From the NCBI GenBank assembly GCA_033398695.1, contig CM065816.1:133211358-133275357 (forward strand): a DNA stretch of 64,000 nucleotides, written 5' to 3'. Below, in pieces: positions 54,603 through 64,000 of this stretch. Below the pieces are notes generated by a model. It was not told the origin of the DNA and made no database searches. It saw only the letters and a list, made by a program, of their open reading frames with translations. Each line of letters begins with the position of its first letter. Positions within the stretch are counted from its first letter, which is position 1. Source of the stretch: Orobanche coerulescens. Its lineage: Eukaryota; Streptophyta; Magnoliopsida; Lamiales; Orobanchaceae. The position numbers were made by a program, and so were the translations under genes.

Positions 54603-55632
54603 TGTTGTTACCCAAAATATTATCCGGAGATGATATGCTGGAATGGTCGAGTAACAAACAAAATACGAGAGCACGTCCGTGGGGAAGTAAATCACACAAG
54701 ATTTGTCGGGGTTGTTAGTCCCGAGCTAGAATGCTCTCGCGAGATATTATTAATACAAATGCTTGGGCGTACAAATATTAATGTTAGAGTACAATTACAA
54801 TGAGTATAAAGACCCTAGTTATCTTAGCTTTTGAGTGCTGAAGATTGCCGGAAGAACCAGAGTTGATGCTCTGTGAGTCTTTGTAACAACGATGGAGTGT
54901 TGTGCTGACTGTGAGAAATCGACGGTCCCTCACTGTGTGAATTAGCTGGATGTATGAGCTTCTGAACTTGTGAATCTCTTCAAATCTGAACTATAGGGAG
55001 TTCTCATTACTGCCGACCATCTTTTGGTTAAGAGGTGCTGAGAGATAAATCCTAGATAGATTCAAGAGAGAAGCCGAGAGAAACCCGAGCGCTTTTTAAG
55101 TGTTGGAGGCTCTCTATTTATAGGACTGGGAGTCGCTGGGCAATCGCCTTTGCTGTATTATAATAAGCGGGCGATCGTCTTTAGTACATGGGTTGGTCTG
55201 CTTAGAGTCCGCAGTAGCTGCTGGCAGTCAGAAGTGCGAACCAATGAGAAGCCAACACGCGTCTATGTCCCAGTCTTGGGAGGCCCTACTTAGGACCTTT
55301 CGGAGGGTCTATCGGTAGGTGAGGTCGTCCTTATCACTGACAGCTGCTGATGGGCTGGAGTCAACGATCCATGTTCTGTGGCGCCTTTCGCGGATCTGCA
55401 CATGGGTCCTTGCTCCGTGATCCAGTCTTCGTAGACTTGACGGACGATGGCCTTATACGTGGCATAGGACGGTCGTCCTTGGTCGGGCACCTGATTCGAT
55501 CGCTAGGTGCCAAAAGGCGATCTCTCCGGACTCTTCGCTTTGGCAAGTCTACCTTGGAATTATTTGATGCCGTCTTCAGTCGCTCGGCCCTTATACTGAT
55601 CGTCGTCGAGGCGTATAAATCGCCGCACAACA
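54603..55632 (-). repeat. 5' LTR of B2 (1030 bp)
   Basis: TGTTGTTACCC...CGCACAACA on the plus strand. A minus-strand TATA box (TATAAATA) lies near 55115-55122. CCATG follows at 55633-55637, completing the target duplication. Confidence 0.92.
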
Positions 55633-56225
55633 CCATGAATAATTAAAACCCGTATTGAAACCCGAAAGTGGCTGTATCGAATTGAAACCCGTATGTACCT
55701 TTTAAGGGGGAACACTGTATTTTCGCGGATACAGCACATACTATGGGAAATCAATTATCATGTTATTTATTTTTTTTAAACGATCTTTGTGTCCACGTGC
55801 CCTATCATAATTAAAAGTCTTTTGCATTAAATGCTTTACACGACATCTGGACATTGGTATCTTCAAAGCCACGATGTTTCATATTATTTTATTAATTTTT
55901 CACCGTCGTTTCGGGCAATAAGGGTAATTTGATAAGTCAGAAGTGGGACCCACTCTTATTTTAAAATTAGATGGATAAGTTGTACCGGTTACACTCAGTC
56001 CATCGTGGTCGTCCATTTCAAACACCGGTTCCCATCCCATAAATCTGACCATTCATTATCTGAAAACCCTTCATCGCCGCCCACTATAAAAGGACTGTTA
56101 ATGTCTCTTCAGACTCTTTACGCTTTCTGCATATTGAACGAGTCCTTGAGCATACAACCTACAAGTCTTTTTATTTTTACTGCATTTCTCTTTGAATCCT
56201 ATTTACTTTTCTTCGAGAATCATCA
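55633..56225 (+). promoter_or_regulatory. A1' 3' region with PPT-like tract and extra-gene promoter
   Basis: The A1' sequence resumes after B2. TTTTAAGGGGGAACACTGTA lies near 55700-55720, a G-box CCACGTG at 55793-55799 and TATAAAAGG at 56086. The ATG is at 56226. Layout matches A2 and A3 despite clear sequence divergence, which supports functional constraint on the promoter. Confidence 0.65.
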
Positions 56226-56622
56226 ATGGCATCTTCTCAGACTTCCTCTCTCTCTCAAGAAGACCTCTAACATCATCGATGAATGGATCTTTGCTAGATC
56301 TGTCATGGTTGAACGTGTTCGTACTGAAGGTGATGACGTAGAATCGATGGAGTACGTCATTACTAGGATTCGTCAATAAGGCCTTTATCGCCTTGGAAGT
56401 CACACTGCTGAGCGTTTCGATGCTCATTTGGTTGAGGAATTCTACCTCAGTGCTGTTGTTCGTTTCCTTTCTCTTGCTCAGGGAGGAAATGTTGCTGACA
56501 TCACAGCTGTCATTCGCAGAGTAGAGATCTGTGTTGACCAAGAGCTGCTTCAGAATCTCTACAGGCTACCTGCTGATGGCCTGACCATGGAAGATCTTGA
56601 GACCTTTGGGTCCCAAGAACTC
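56226..56622 (+). pseudogene. Post-pol extra gene of A1', cut by D
   Basis: ATG at 56226 (MASSQTSS); a small indel in the CT repeat near 56245-56265 shifts the frame within the first 15 codons. The SNIIDEWIFARSVMVERV and EEFYLSAVVRFLSLAQGG segments match the A2 N-terminal domain. TAA at 56377-56379 replaces CAA of A2. The gene stops at 56622 where the D LTR begins (TGTAGGTC). Confidence 0.82.
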
Positions 56623-58061
56623 TGTAGGTCACAAGTCGTCCAGGAATAAGTCTAGAGGGGGGGTGAATAGACTTATTGAAACTCTTAAACTCTTTTTCTC
56701 AAAGAGTAAGTTTCTCAGCTGATAGATATGCAGAAATCAGCTGATGACGAAATCAAGACTAAGCAATGGAACAGTAATGAATGAATGCAACAGTTAAGTA
56801 TGATGCTGAAAATAGTAAAACACGCAAGCAATTTATAGTGGTCTCAGAGGTGGGGTAATCCTCTACTAATCCACTCTCTACAAACCAGTTGGAGATGAAT
56901 CCACTATAATTCTCAATCAGTGAGTGATAAATATTATATTGATTCTACTACTTAGCTACAACAACTTCCAACCAGTGGAAATCAAGTCGTTGCAACTCCT
57001 CTTTGACTTCCTAGCACCACTTGATTCTTCAAATCCTTAGATGCCTATCAGTCTCGCAACTTTAACCAGTGAAGTACCCCGAACTCAGGTTTTAAGACAA
57101 GAGTGTTTGTCTTATCCAACTAAGAGCTTTCTTCAAATAAGATCTTCGAGTACTGCTCTTTTCACGATGCTATGTGATTGCTTTGATAACTTTGATCGCT
57201 TGAGAGTTTTGTTCGCATCGTACTGCTCATCTTCAAATCTTTGGATATATATAAGTGTCGATCCTTGAGCATTCTTCATAGCCGTTGCAAATCTTGTAAC
57301 AAATCCGTCCGTTGGAGAAATAGACTTCTTTGTTTATTTTTCTGAACGTTGCAAAGCTGGATTCCCATATTTTAATCCATCTTTCGACCGTTGTGAAGAC
57401 TTTGCATGTGAGGCGCCGCATCTTTTGGATATAATAAGATTAAAGTCTTCAGAGGTAGGTCTGGATGAATTATTTAATTCATATCCTTGTGCGAATCTCT
57501 CCAATTTGTCTCGTCACGCTTGCATGTGACTTTCCGTAATATTTGACTATTCAACGCATGCTAACGTGGACTTTGGAGCTTGGCTGATCTCTTACAAGTC
57601 AAGTTGGCTGATGTACAGTTATCTTCTCTGCAGTTTGGACTTCTCTGTCGATGACTATTTGAGAGTCGCCTGATCAGATGACTTGTCTGAAGTCTTCTAA
57701 CTTGAAGAATTTTGACTTGTCTAATGGTCAGACTTCAGATGACTTAGTCTGCTGATCACTTGACTGCAGTCTGGTCAAACATCTCTGGTGAATTTTTGTT
57801 GACCAGAACTTCTCTGAATTGACTCGGATGTACTTCTCTGATGTATTCATCTGTACCTTTGTACTTAGCCGATTTGAGCCTAACTTATTTGGCCTATAGA
57901 AGATACTCATTTGGTTCTTCCTTACATTTTGCCAAGTATTTAACTTAACATAATTTGGCCTACGTAAGATACTCATTTGGTTCTTCCTTACATTTTTGCC
58001 AAGTAATAAACATTTGAATTACAATAATGACATCATCAAAATCTAACAAGTATTCCGAACA
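56623..58061 (-). repeat. 3' LTR of D (1439 bp)
   Basis: The minus strand starts TGTTCGGAATACTTG at 58061 and ends GACCTACA at 56623. A minus-strand TATATATA lies near 57246-57258. CACCCCCCCTCTAGACTTATT lies near the end, a phrase I recall just inside the 3' end of many plant copia LTRs. A 40-bp repeat (GATACTCATTTGGTTCTTCC) occurs near 57903 and 57968. Confidence 0.87.
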
Positions 58062-58296
58062 AATTCCCCCTATTTTGATGATGGCAAAACTTAAGCAAAT
58101 TATTCAAATGAACAGGTTTGCACTTGAGTGCAAGACACAAACTAAAATCAGTCTTGTTTTGAGATAACTGGGAATTGTCGTTCAAAAGACTGTTATATTA
58201 ATTTTTTTGTATTGTTTTACAAGTACATGGATTTCAATGATCAAAATACAGGAAAATTATAAGAACAAAATTTACATAAAAAGATATGAATACAAT
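58062..58296 (-). other. PPT and 3' untranslated region of D
   Basis: The minus strand reads CATCAAAATAGGGGGAATT (58062-58080), abutting the LTR. The rest, to 58296, is AT-rich and shows no gene. Confidence 0.8.
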
Positions 58297-61200
58297 TCAT
58301 CTGCCTCTGCGAATAGGCTGCTTGGAGGGTCTGAGAATCTTTGCACCAATAGGCTTTTTCTTGACGGGGGCGACTACAAGTGCAGCAAAATCTTGTTCTT
58401 CTTGGTAAGAGAACTTATGCTCTTCACACAACTTCTTTATCTTCCTTTGCAGCGCTAATTCATCCAGTTCATTATTTGGTAGAGTGGGCGGATCTTTAGG
58501 CATGAAGGGAGGAATCATGGGGTATGCATTACATTACTCAGCGTATTTTAGTAGGATGGCCCAGAGTTTTGGATGTGCTGAATCCATAAAGTTAATGAAG
58601 GTCTGCTGTGGGGAGCAATTTTCATCCTGGAGTAACTCCCAGATGTAAAAATCTTTGATGAACTTTTTCTTTGCAGATCCCCACATTGGTGCAGCTTGGA
58701 CATGAAGAAAGTCTTCAACATACCACAACTCTTTGCCTTCCCATTATAGAGTAGGCTCTTCCCCAGATCTGATCCTCCTTCTTTTGGCTGCAGGCTGATC
58801 ATCAGTCTCAGCTTCTTCCTTCCTCTTTGCAGATGATGTCCCAGCTGTAATTAATTGGACATCTTGCTTCTTTTCATCCTCACCTCTTGAACTCTTCTTA
58901 CTTCCCCCTACCTTCTACCTTCCCCCTGTAATCTCTCTTCCCCCTTTTTCCCAGCATCAACCAGGATGGTCAATTGCTGCTCCACTCTATGCATCCAGTC
59001 AGACATGCCAAGGGGCATTCTGTTGTTTGTAGGAGGAGGTGGTTGAGGGATATTCTGCTGCAACAAGGTGTCAATTTTGGCATTAATGGACTGCAGGTCA
59101 GGAGTGACTTATGAGGCAAGCAGCTCTCCAACAGTGTCTTTTATAATATGTCGGATCAGCTCAGTCATCACAGGTGTAATGTGTGATGTCTGCGGAGAGT
59201 GCTCGCCTGAGCCTTCGACGCCTGCAGGTAGGTGTGCGGATGACCCATCTATCTGCAGACTCCTGTCTGCAGCTGGCTTACCAGATGGGGTCTTCTCTGG
59301 GGTCCCCGATCTGGAATCCTCAGCTAGGTCTGCATCTAGGCTGGTATAGCGGGCAGGTGCCCGAGCCTTGTCTGATGCAGCTATTTTTTCTGCCTCTTTT
59401 TCTTTTTCCTTATCCTTTTCTCCTTCTTCCTTTTCTTCTTTTTCTTCATGCTCCTTTTCTTTTTCTCTCTCAGCCTCCTTTTCACCTCCATCTCCTTTAT
59501 TATCATCATCATCATTCTCATCATCATCATCACCTTTTTCTTCATCATTATTTTTATCGTCTTTATCTTCATCATCATTATCTTCTTTTTCTTCTTCTGC
59601 TTCTTCTTGGTCCACCTCCTCTCCTTCTTCTTCTCCTTCATCCTCCAATTCTTCTGTTTTTTCAACTAGAATATTTTCTTCTTCTTTTTCTTTTTCTACT
59701 TCCTCTTTTTCTTCATCTTCTATTATAATAACTTCTTCTTTTTCTTCTTCTTCCACCACTTCTTCTATTCTCACTTCTTTTTCAACTACTTCTCCATCTC
59801 CATTCAAAGATCCATCAAAAATGCTAGCCATAATAAGATGGATGAGCTGGTCCATGTTTGTTTTAAAATTGGACATGAACCAGCCTTCCTGAAGTAGCAA
59901 ACACAGATCTGTCTCATTACAAAAATGGGTGAGCAGATCTTTTGTAGCCTGGGGATAGACCCAGCTACTCCCTTCAATCAAGGTTTGAAGTTGAGATAAT
60001 GGAATGGTTTTGAGAGTTTTCCATTCCTCAAAGATTTAAACAAAGGAGTGTTTTAGAGCATGGGTTTTTACAATTAAGAGTTGCTCTATAGACAGGTTAA
60101 AACTGTTATGTTCAAGCAGATTAAACATGTAATTAGATTTTGGAATTAAAATAATTAAAGTTGCCTCCTCTTCCTCTATTGCAAAAAGAGGGGTTAGAAC
60201 TGGCACCATTTGTGTCTCCAGGCTGGAGGGAGCAGGCTGATCCTCCAAGAGAATGGGTTCAGGTGTAGCAAATTGATCTGACTACTCCACTTCATCAAAT
60301 AAGCGCCTGGGACGTTTGGGAGGGGGTTATGGTGATGAGTGGATTATGGAGGGCTCACCAGGGGCTGGTCCCCTTCTCTTAAAACGAACAACAATTGGAG
60401 TGTTGTCTGACTCTGTATCAGACTGGGCTGTAGGCGAGTTGCGAGCTGCAGCCTGGTTGGACTCATCTGAGGTTTTAGGGTATCTGTAGGTAGGTCCCTG
60501 GTCAGACAGCTCTTTCAGAATCTGGGCTGCTCTCCTTCTGCCTCCTAGCCTCCTCAGCGTTTCTTGGTCTAGATGACCAAGTCTCTTGTTGATGTGGAAG
60601 GGGTCAGTGTTTCCCTTCGCCACACCAAGTTTCTCCAAAATCCAACTGAGCTGCGTTCCGAATGCCAGCTTGGATTTAAATTTCTTCTTTTCAACAAGCC
60701 ACTCGGCCTTGTTGACTTCACGCACCAATTGCCTATAGATATAATCCATCCAGTCAATTGGTTCGACTTGAATCAGTACTCCCAGCACCATAAACTTAGC
60801 TGACGACAGTTGGTCGTAGCTACCTGCCATCCCCATCACTATCTTGTTAGTTATATCCAACACATAGTGGTACTCCTTCCTTATTTTGCTCCTCTTGGCG
60901 GTTAGCTTCAGTTTCTCCGGTTGGTCGACCGCCTTGATCTTCAGCCAAGTATCGGCTGCGCTCTGCTTAAGGGCTTCGACCGTCACGCCGCGGTTTTTCA
61001 TCCCAAATGTTTTTTCGATTGTATCCGGCGAGATGTCCACTTGGATTCCGCAGACTGTGCTCCGAATCCCCGATTCGATCACTCGGGCCTCTCGGAAGAA
61101 AGCAATAACAACCTCCTTAAACAGGTGCTTGGGGCTGATTTCCAAGAATGGGTAGATCCCATTCATCTTCATCGTGCGAATGAGGTTGAGCACGTCGTTG

Positions 61201-61304
61201 TTCTCTAGATTTGTTTCCAGAAGTCCCTCAAAATCGACGACCAGAGAAAATATGATCTGGTCCTTGACTGTCTTCAGATTCACGCCTTCAAAGTAGGATT
61301 CCAT
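58297..61304 (-). pseudogene. Post-pol extra gene of D, homologous to that of A2/A3
   Basis: Start at 61304 (MESYFEGV). Residues 1-325 (to 60327) match the A2 N-terminal domain in pattern: FKEVVIAFFREARV, CGIQVDISPDTIEKTFGM, then IDWMDYIYRQLVREV and TQLSWILEKLGV at equivalent spacings. One frame continues to 59109 through stops near 60327, 60292 and 60036. Its middle (about 59800-59385) is a very acidic Glu/Lys/Asp tract. A shift near 58850 leads to the Trp/Lys-rich segment (58728-58534) and the basic end (58518-58297). The plus-strand Leu/Ser-rich frames here are shadows. No membrane helix seen. Confidence 0.75.
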
Positions 61305-61876
61305 TTCTGCAAAATAAGCAATTTCTTAGTGTATTGAGGGTTCGAAAGGATTTCTGCTTTGAAAATTAGGGTTTCGAAAGTTTGGTGAAGGTAAAGTGAA
61401 AGGGCTTTTCCCGTTTTTAAAAGGGAAATGAAACGACGTTTGTAATTAAATATTCATTTATTTTAATCGGTGGTCCACCTTTTGAGGATTTTTTAAAATT
61501 CAAATTTAGTAATCGGTGGTCCAGGTTTTGGGGGTTTAAAATTGGATGGTTGGATTTTAATTGGTCACAGTGGAGGTCGATTGAACTCGTAGTTGCCACG
61601 TGTATTTTAAGCATATATTATTATGCCACTTGTGATCCAAAAAATAATATGATACTATTATACAAATAGCAGATAATAATATAATATTCAAAAGTCGGTT
61701 ATGTTTAGAAAACTTAGCTGGTTGACCGTTGACTGTTGACTGCTCTGCATCAGGTGAGTTGACTCCTTTGGCTTCTCGCCTGTGGTTTGATCGGCTAGGT
61801 TCCTTCGTCTTCTTGTCTGCATCAGGTAGGGTCTGATTCTTATGATAAGTTTAGACTATCCTTCGACTGAACTGCT
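61305..61876 (-). promoter_or_regulatory. Region between pol and extra gene of D
   Basis: A G-box CCACGTG (minus CACGTGG) lies at 61596-61602, about 290 bp before the extra-gene ATG. A weak TTTTAAAA lies near 61414-61421 but no clear TATA box. A CGGTGGTCCA repeat occurs near 61469 and 61513. It is equivalent in position to 30456-31227. No coding sequence. Confidence 0.5.
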
Positions 61877-64000
61877 TCAGCTAGCATTTTCCTCTGTACT
61901 AGATTCCCAATCTTGTAATCCAAGTTCCCTGCTTAGCTCTAAAAACCTTTCTTCTGGCAAAGGTTTGGTGAAGATATCAGCAATTTGGTAGTCTGTGCCG
62001 ACTCTTTCAAATCTGACCCTCTTGTTAAGCACGTGATCTCTTATGAAGTGATGCTTAACATTAATGTGCTTTGTCCTTGAATGCAATACCGAGTTGTTGG
62101 TTATTGCAATAGCACTGTTGTCACACCAAATAGGAACTTCATTAGCAATAATGTTGTAGTCCCTTAGTTGTTGTCTGATCCATAAGATCTGGGCGCAACA
62201 ACTACCTGCAGCTAGGTATTCTGACTCTGTGGTGGAGATAGAGTTAGAAACCTGCTTCTTGCTAAACCAGGATATCAGTCTGGTTCCTAGGAATTGGCAC
62301 GTTCCACTAGTGCTTTTCCTATTTATTTTGCATCTTGCGAAATCTGCATCTGAATATCCTGATAGCTCGAAGTTATTGTCCTTAGGATACCATAGTCCAA
62401 CATTGACTGTAGACTTAAGGTATTTGATTATTCTCTTGGCTGCATCTTGGTGAGACTGTTTTAGCTTGGATTGAAATCGTGCGCATACTCCCACGGCATA
62501 GGATATATCTGGTCTGCTTGCAGTGAGGTATAGCAATGATCCTATAAGTCCTCTGTAGTGGGTTGAATCCACTGATATGCCTCCCTCATCTGCATCTAGG
62601 TGAGTACTTGTGCTCATAGGAATTCTTGCTGGTTTGGATGATTCCAATCCAAATCTCTTGATTAGATCTCGGGTATATTTGGCTTGATTGATGAAAATTC
62701 TATTTTCCATCTGCTTGACTTGTAATCCAAGAAAGAAGTTAAGCTTTCCCATCATACTCATCTCAAATTCTCCTTGCATGAGATTTGAGAATTTCTCACA
62801 CAGCTCTGGGTTGGTTGAGCCAAATATGATGTCATCCACATATATCTGAACTATTAATATGTGGCCTTCGTGCTCCACTCTGAATAGGGTCTTGTCCACT
62901 TTCCCTTTGCAGAAACCGTTCTTCTCAAGAAATACAGATAAGGTTTCATACCAAGCTCTTGGTGCCTGCTTGAGTCCATATAGAGCTTTCAATATCTTGT
63001 AGACTTTGTCTCCTTTGACAAATCCTGGGGGTTGCTACACATAGACTTCTTCTATTAAGAAATGCACTCTTTACATCCATCTGATAGGCTTCAAAATCCT
63101 TGAATGCAGCATATGCGAGGAATAGTCTGATGGCTTCTAATCTTACAATAGATGCATAGGTTTCATCAAAATCTATTCCTTCACACTGTGCATATCCTTT
63201 GGCAACAAGTCTGGATTTATTCCTAACAACAGCTCCATCTTCGTCGCTTTTGTTTTTGTACACCCATTTGGTGCCAATAACCTTCTTATGATATGGTCTG
63301 TCTGTTAGTTCCCAAACATTGTTCCTTTCCATTTGTTCAAGCTCCTCTTGCATGGCATTGATCCAAGAATAGTCTTCCAGGGCTTGCTCTGTTGTCTTGG
63401 GTTCTATTTGGGACATGAAGCAAGAAAACATTGCCATTCCTGCGGGTAGAGTAGACTGTCTTGTCTTGACTCCATCAGTCAGCTTCCCAATGATCTGTTG
63501 GATGGGATGATCTTTAAGCCACTTAGGGATGTCTTCTTCTTCAGGGTTTGCTCCCCCTGTAGATTTTCTCTAGTGGATTTCCTCTCTGTCTGCATCAGCT
63601 TGGATCTGATCTCCTTGGTCTGGAACTGGTTCAGCTACCGTCTTGTCATCTGTAGGTTGGAATCTGGTCTGGTCTGCAAATGAGTCTTTATCAGCTACAG
63701 TCTGATCTTCATCAGTAGCAACTGGATCAGGTAGGTTTGGTGGTCCTGTCTGATCTTCATTTGGGTCTTCATCAGCTACAGATGGGTCTTCAGGCTGATC
63801 TGCAGATGAGTCCACCATTCCTGTGTCATGAACAATGACTTCTTCGAGGGTTGCGGATTTGAGCTTATCCTCAATTAGTTCTACTTGTTTCCTGTACTCA
63901 ACGGTAGATTCATCAAATACAACATGAGGTGTTTCCTCCACAACTAAGGTTCTTTTGTTAAAGACTCTATATACCTTGCTTCTTTGTGGATATCCCATAA
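61877..64000 (-). pseudogene. pol of D: integrase end, RT and RNase H
   Basis: From 63998 the minus strand reads the integrase C-terminal end (SKVYRVFNKRTLVVEE) and a Pro/Asp-rich linker, with an in-frame TAG at 63570-63572. RT starts near 63437 ([26 protein letters not shown]). A deletion/frameshift near 63045-63050 follows, and a TAG where CAG or GAG is expected before QPPGF (near 63036). From 62992 the frame is open to 61877: [21 protein letters not shown] (catalytic Asp pair intact), then RNase H with SDADF, TESEYLAA and CDNSAIAI carrying its acidic residues. The frame ends at 61877 (TEENAS). Confidence 0.87.

Larger units (their letters stand above)
48261..55632 (-). mobile_element. Element B2: complete Tat-like Ty3-gypsy without pol
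   Basis: Two 1030-bp LTRs (48261-49290, 54603-55632), ends TGTTGT...ACAACA, flanked by CCATG duplications (48256-48260 and 55633-55637). The interior carries minus-strand gag and a plus-strand spliced extra gene but no protease, RT, RNase H or integrase, so it must be mobilised in trans. It contains a CACTA element. Tat assignment rests on the gag type and the antisense extra gene, which I recall as a Tat/Retand feature. Confidence 0.9.
56623..64000 (-). mobile_element. Element D: SIRE-like Ty1-copia, 5' part off the window
   Basis: A minus-strand element inserted in A1'. Reading leftward: integrase/RT linker, RT, RNase H, promoter-like region, extra gene, PPT and 3' LTR. Gag, protease, most of integrase and the 5' LTR lie beyond 64000. 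It is a different subfamily from A (LTR starts TGTTCGG). The 5-bp left flank is AACTC (56618-56622); the matching duplication would be off the window. Confidence 0.87.

Noticed and set aside
59183..59892. Plus-strand Leu/Phe- and Ser-rich frames that look like membrane proteins
   Set aside because: They are the complement of the acidic GA-rich tract in the D extra gene; hydrophobic runs come from CTT/TTC repeats.
1..64000. Host protein-coding gene, tRNA, rRNA or microRNA precursor
   Set aside because: Nothing in the frames resembles a host gene family, and no cloverleaf or rRNA sequence was recognised. Short primer-site tRNA complements are parts of retroelements.

Overview
This window is plant (angiosperm) intergenic DNA made almost wholly of nested LTR retrotransposons. 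No host gene, tRNA, rRNA or bacterial feature was recognised. The plant assignment rests on plant-type Ty1-copia proteins (SIRE/Maximus-like gag and pol), an Athila-type gag-protease, a Tat-type gag with an antisense extra gene, a short CACTA element and plant tRNA-type primer-binding sites. The species cannot be read from the sequence.

Layout. (1) 1-8176: a non-autonomous large-LTR element, here called X (minus strand), with LTRs of about 3.75 kb around a 2.1 kb non-coding interior. (2) 8177-15085: A1, a decayed SIRE-like Ty1-copia element (plus). (3) 15086-28354: B1, a Tat-like Ty3-gypsy element without pol (minus). Its gag is split by C (19044-26546, minus), an Athila-like element carrying gag-protease only, with a CCCCT target duplication. 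(4) 28352-46994: two head-to-tail SIRE-like copies, A2 (5'-truncated) and A3, sharing the LTR at 34802-35936. (5) 46995-56622: a second copy of the A1+B composite. It holds the 3' part of A1 (A1'), a complete B2 (48261-55632, target duplication CCATG) and more of A1'. B2 contains an 849-bp CACTA element (49583-50431) whose empty site is preserved in B1. (6) 56623-64000: D, another SIRE-like copia element (minus), inserted in A1' and running off the window.

The most interesting biology is in the extra genes. The SIRE-like elements A2, A3, A1' and D carry, after pol, a long additional gene of about 1,000 codons. In A2, A3 and A1' it has its own conserved G-box and TATA box, and in A2 and A3 an AATAAA downstream of the stop. 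It encodes a globular N-terminal domain, an acidic/proline-rich middle, a coiled coil and a conserved C-terminus, with no membrane segment. The B elements carry a different, antisense, intron-containing extra gene convergent with gag. Both look like separate transcription units riding in retrotransposons that are otherwise broken or pol-less.

Nearly all genes here are damaged. Part of the damage is C-to-T nonsense change. Another part, between the otherwise near-identical A2 and A3 and their LTRs, clusters at CAG/CTG trinucleotides. That may reflect assembly or base-calling error at CHG-methylated sites rather than real decay.
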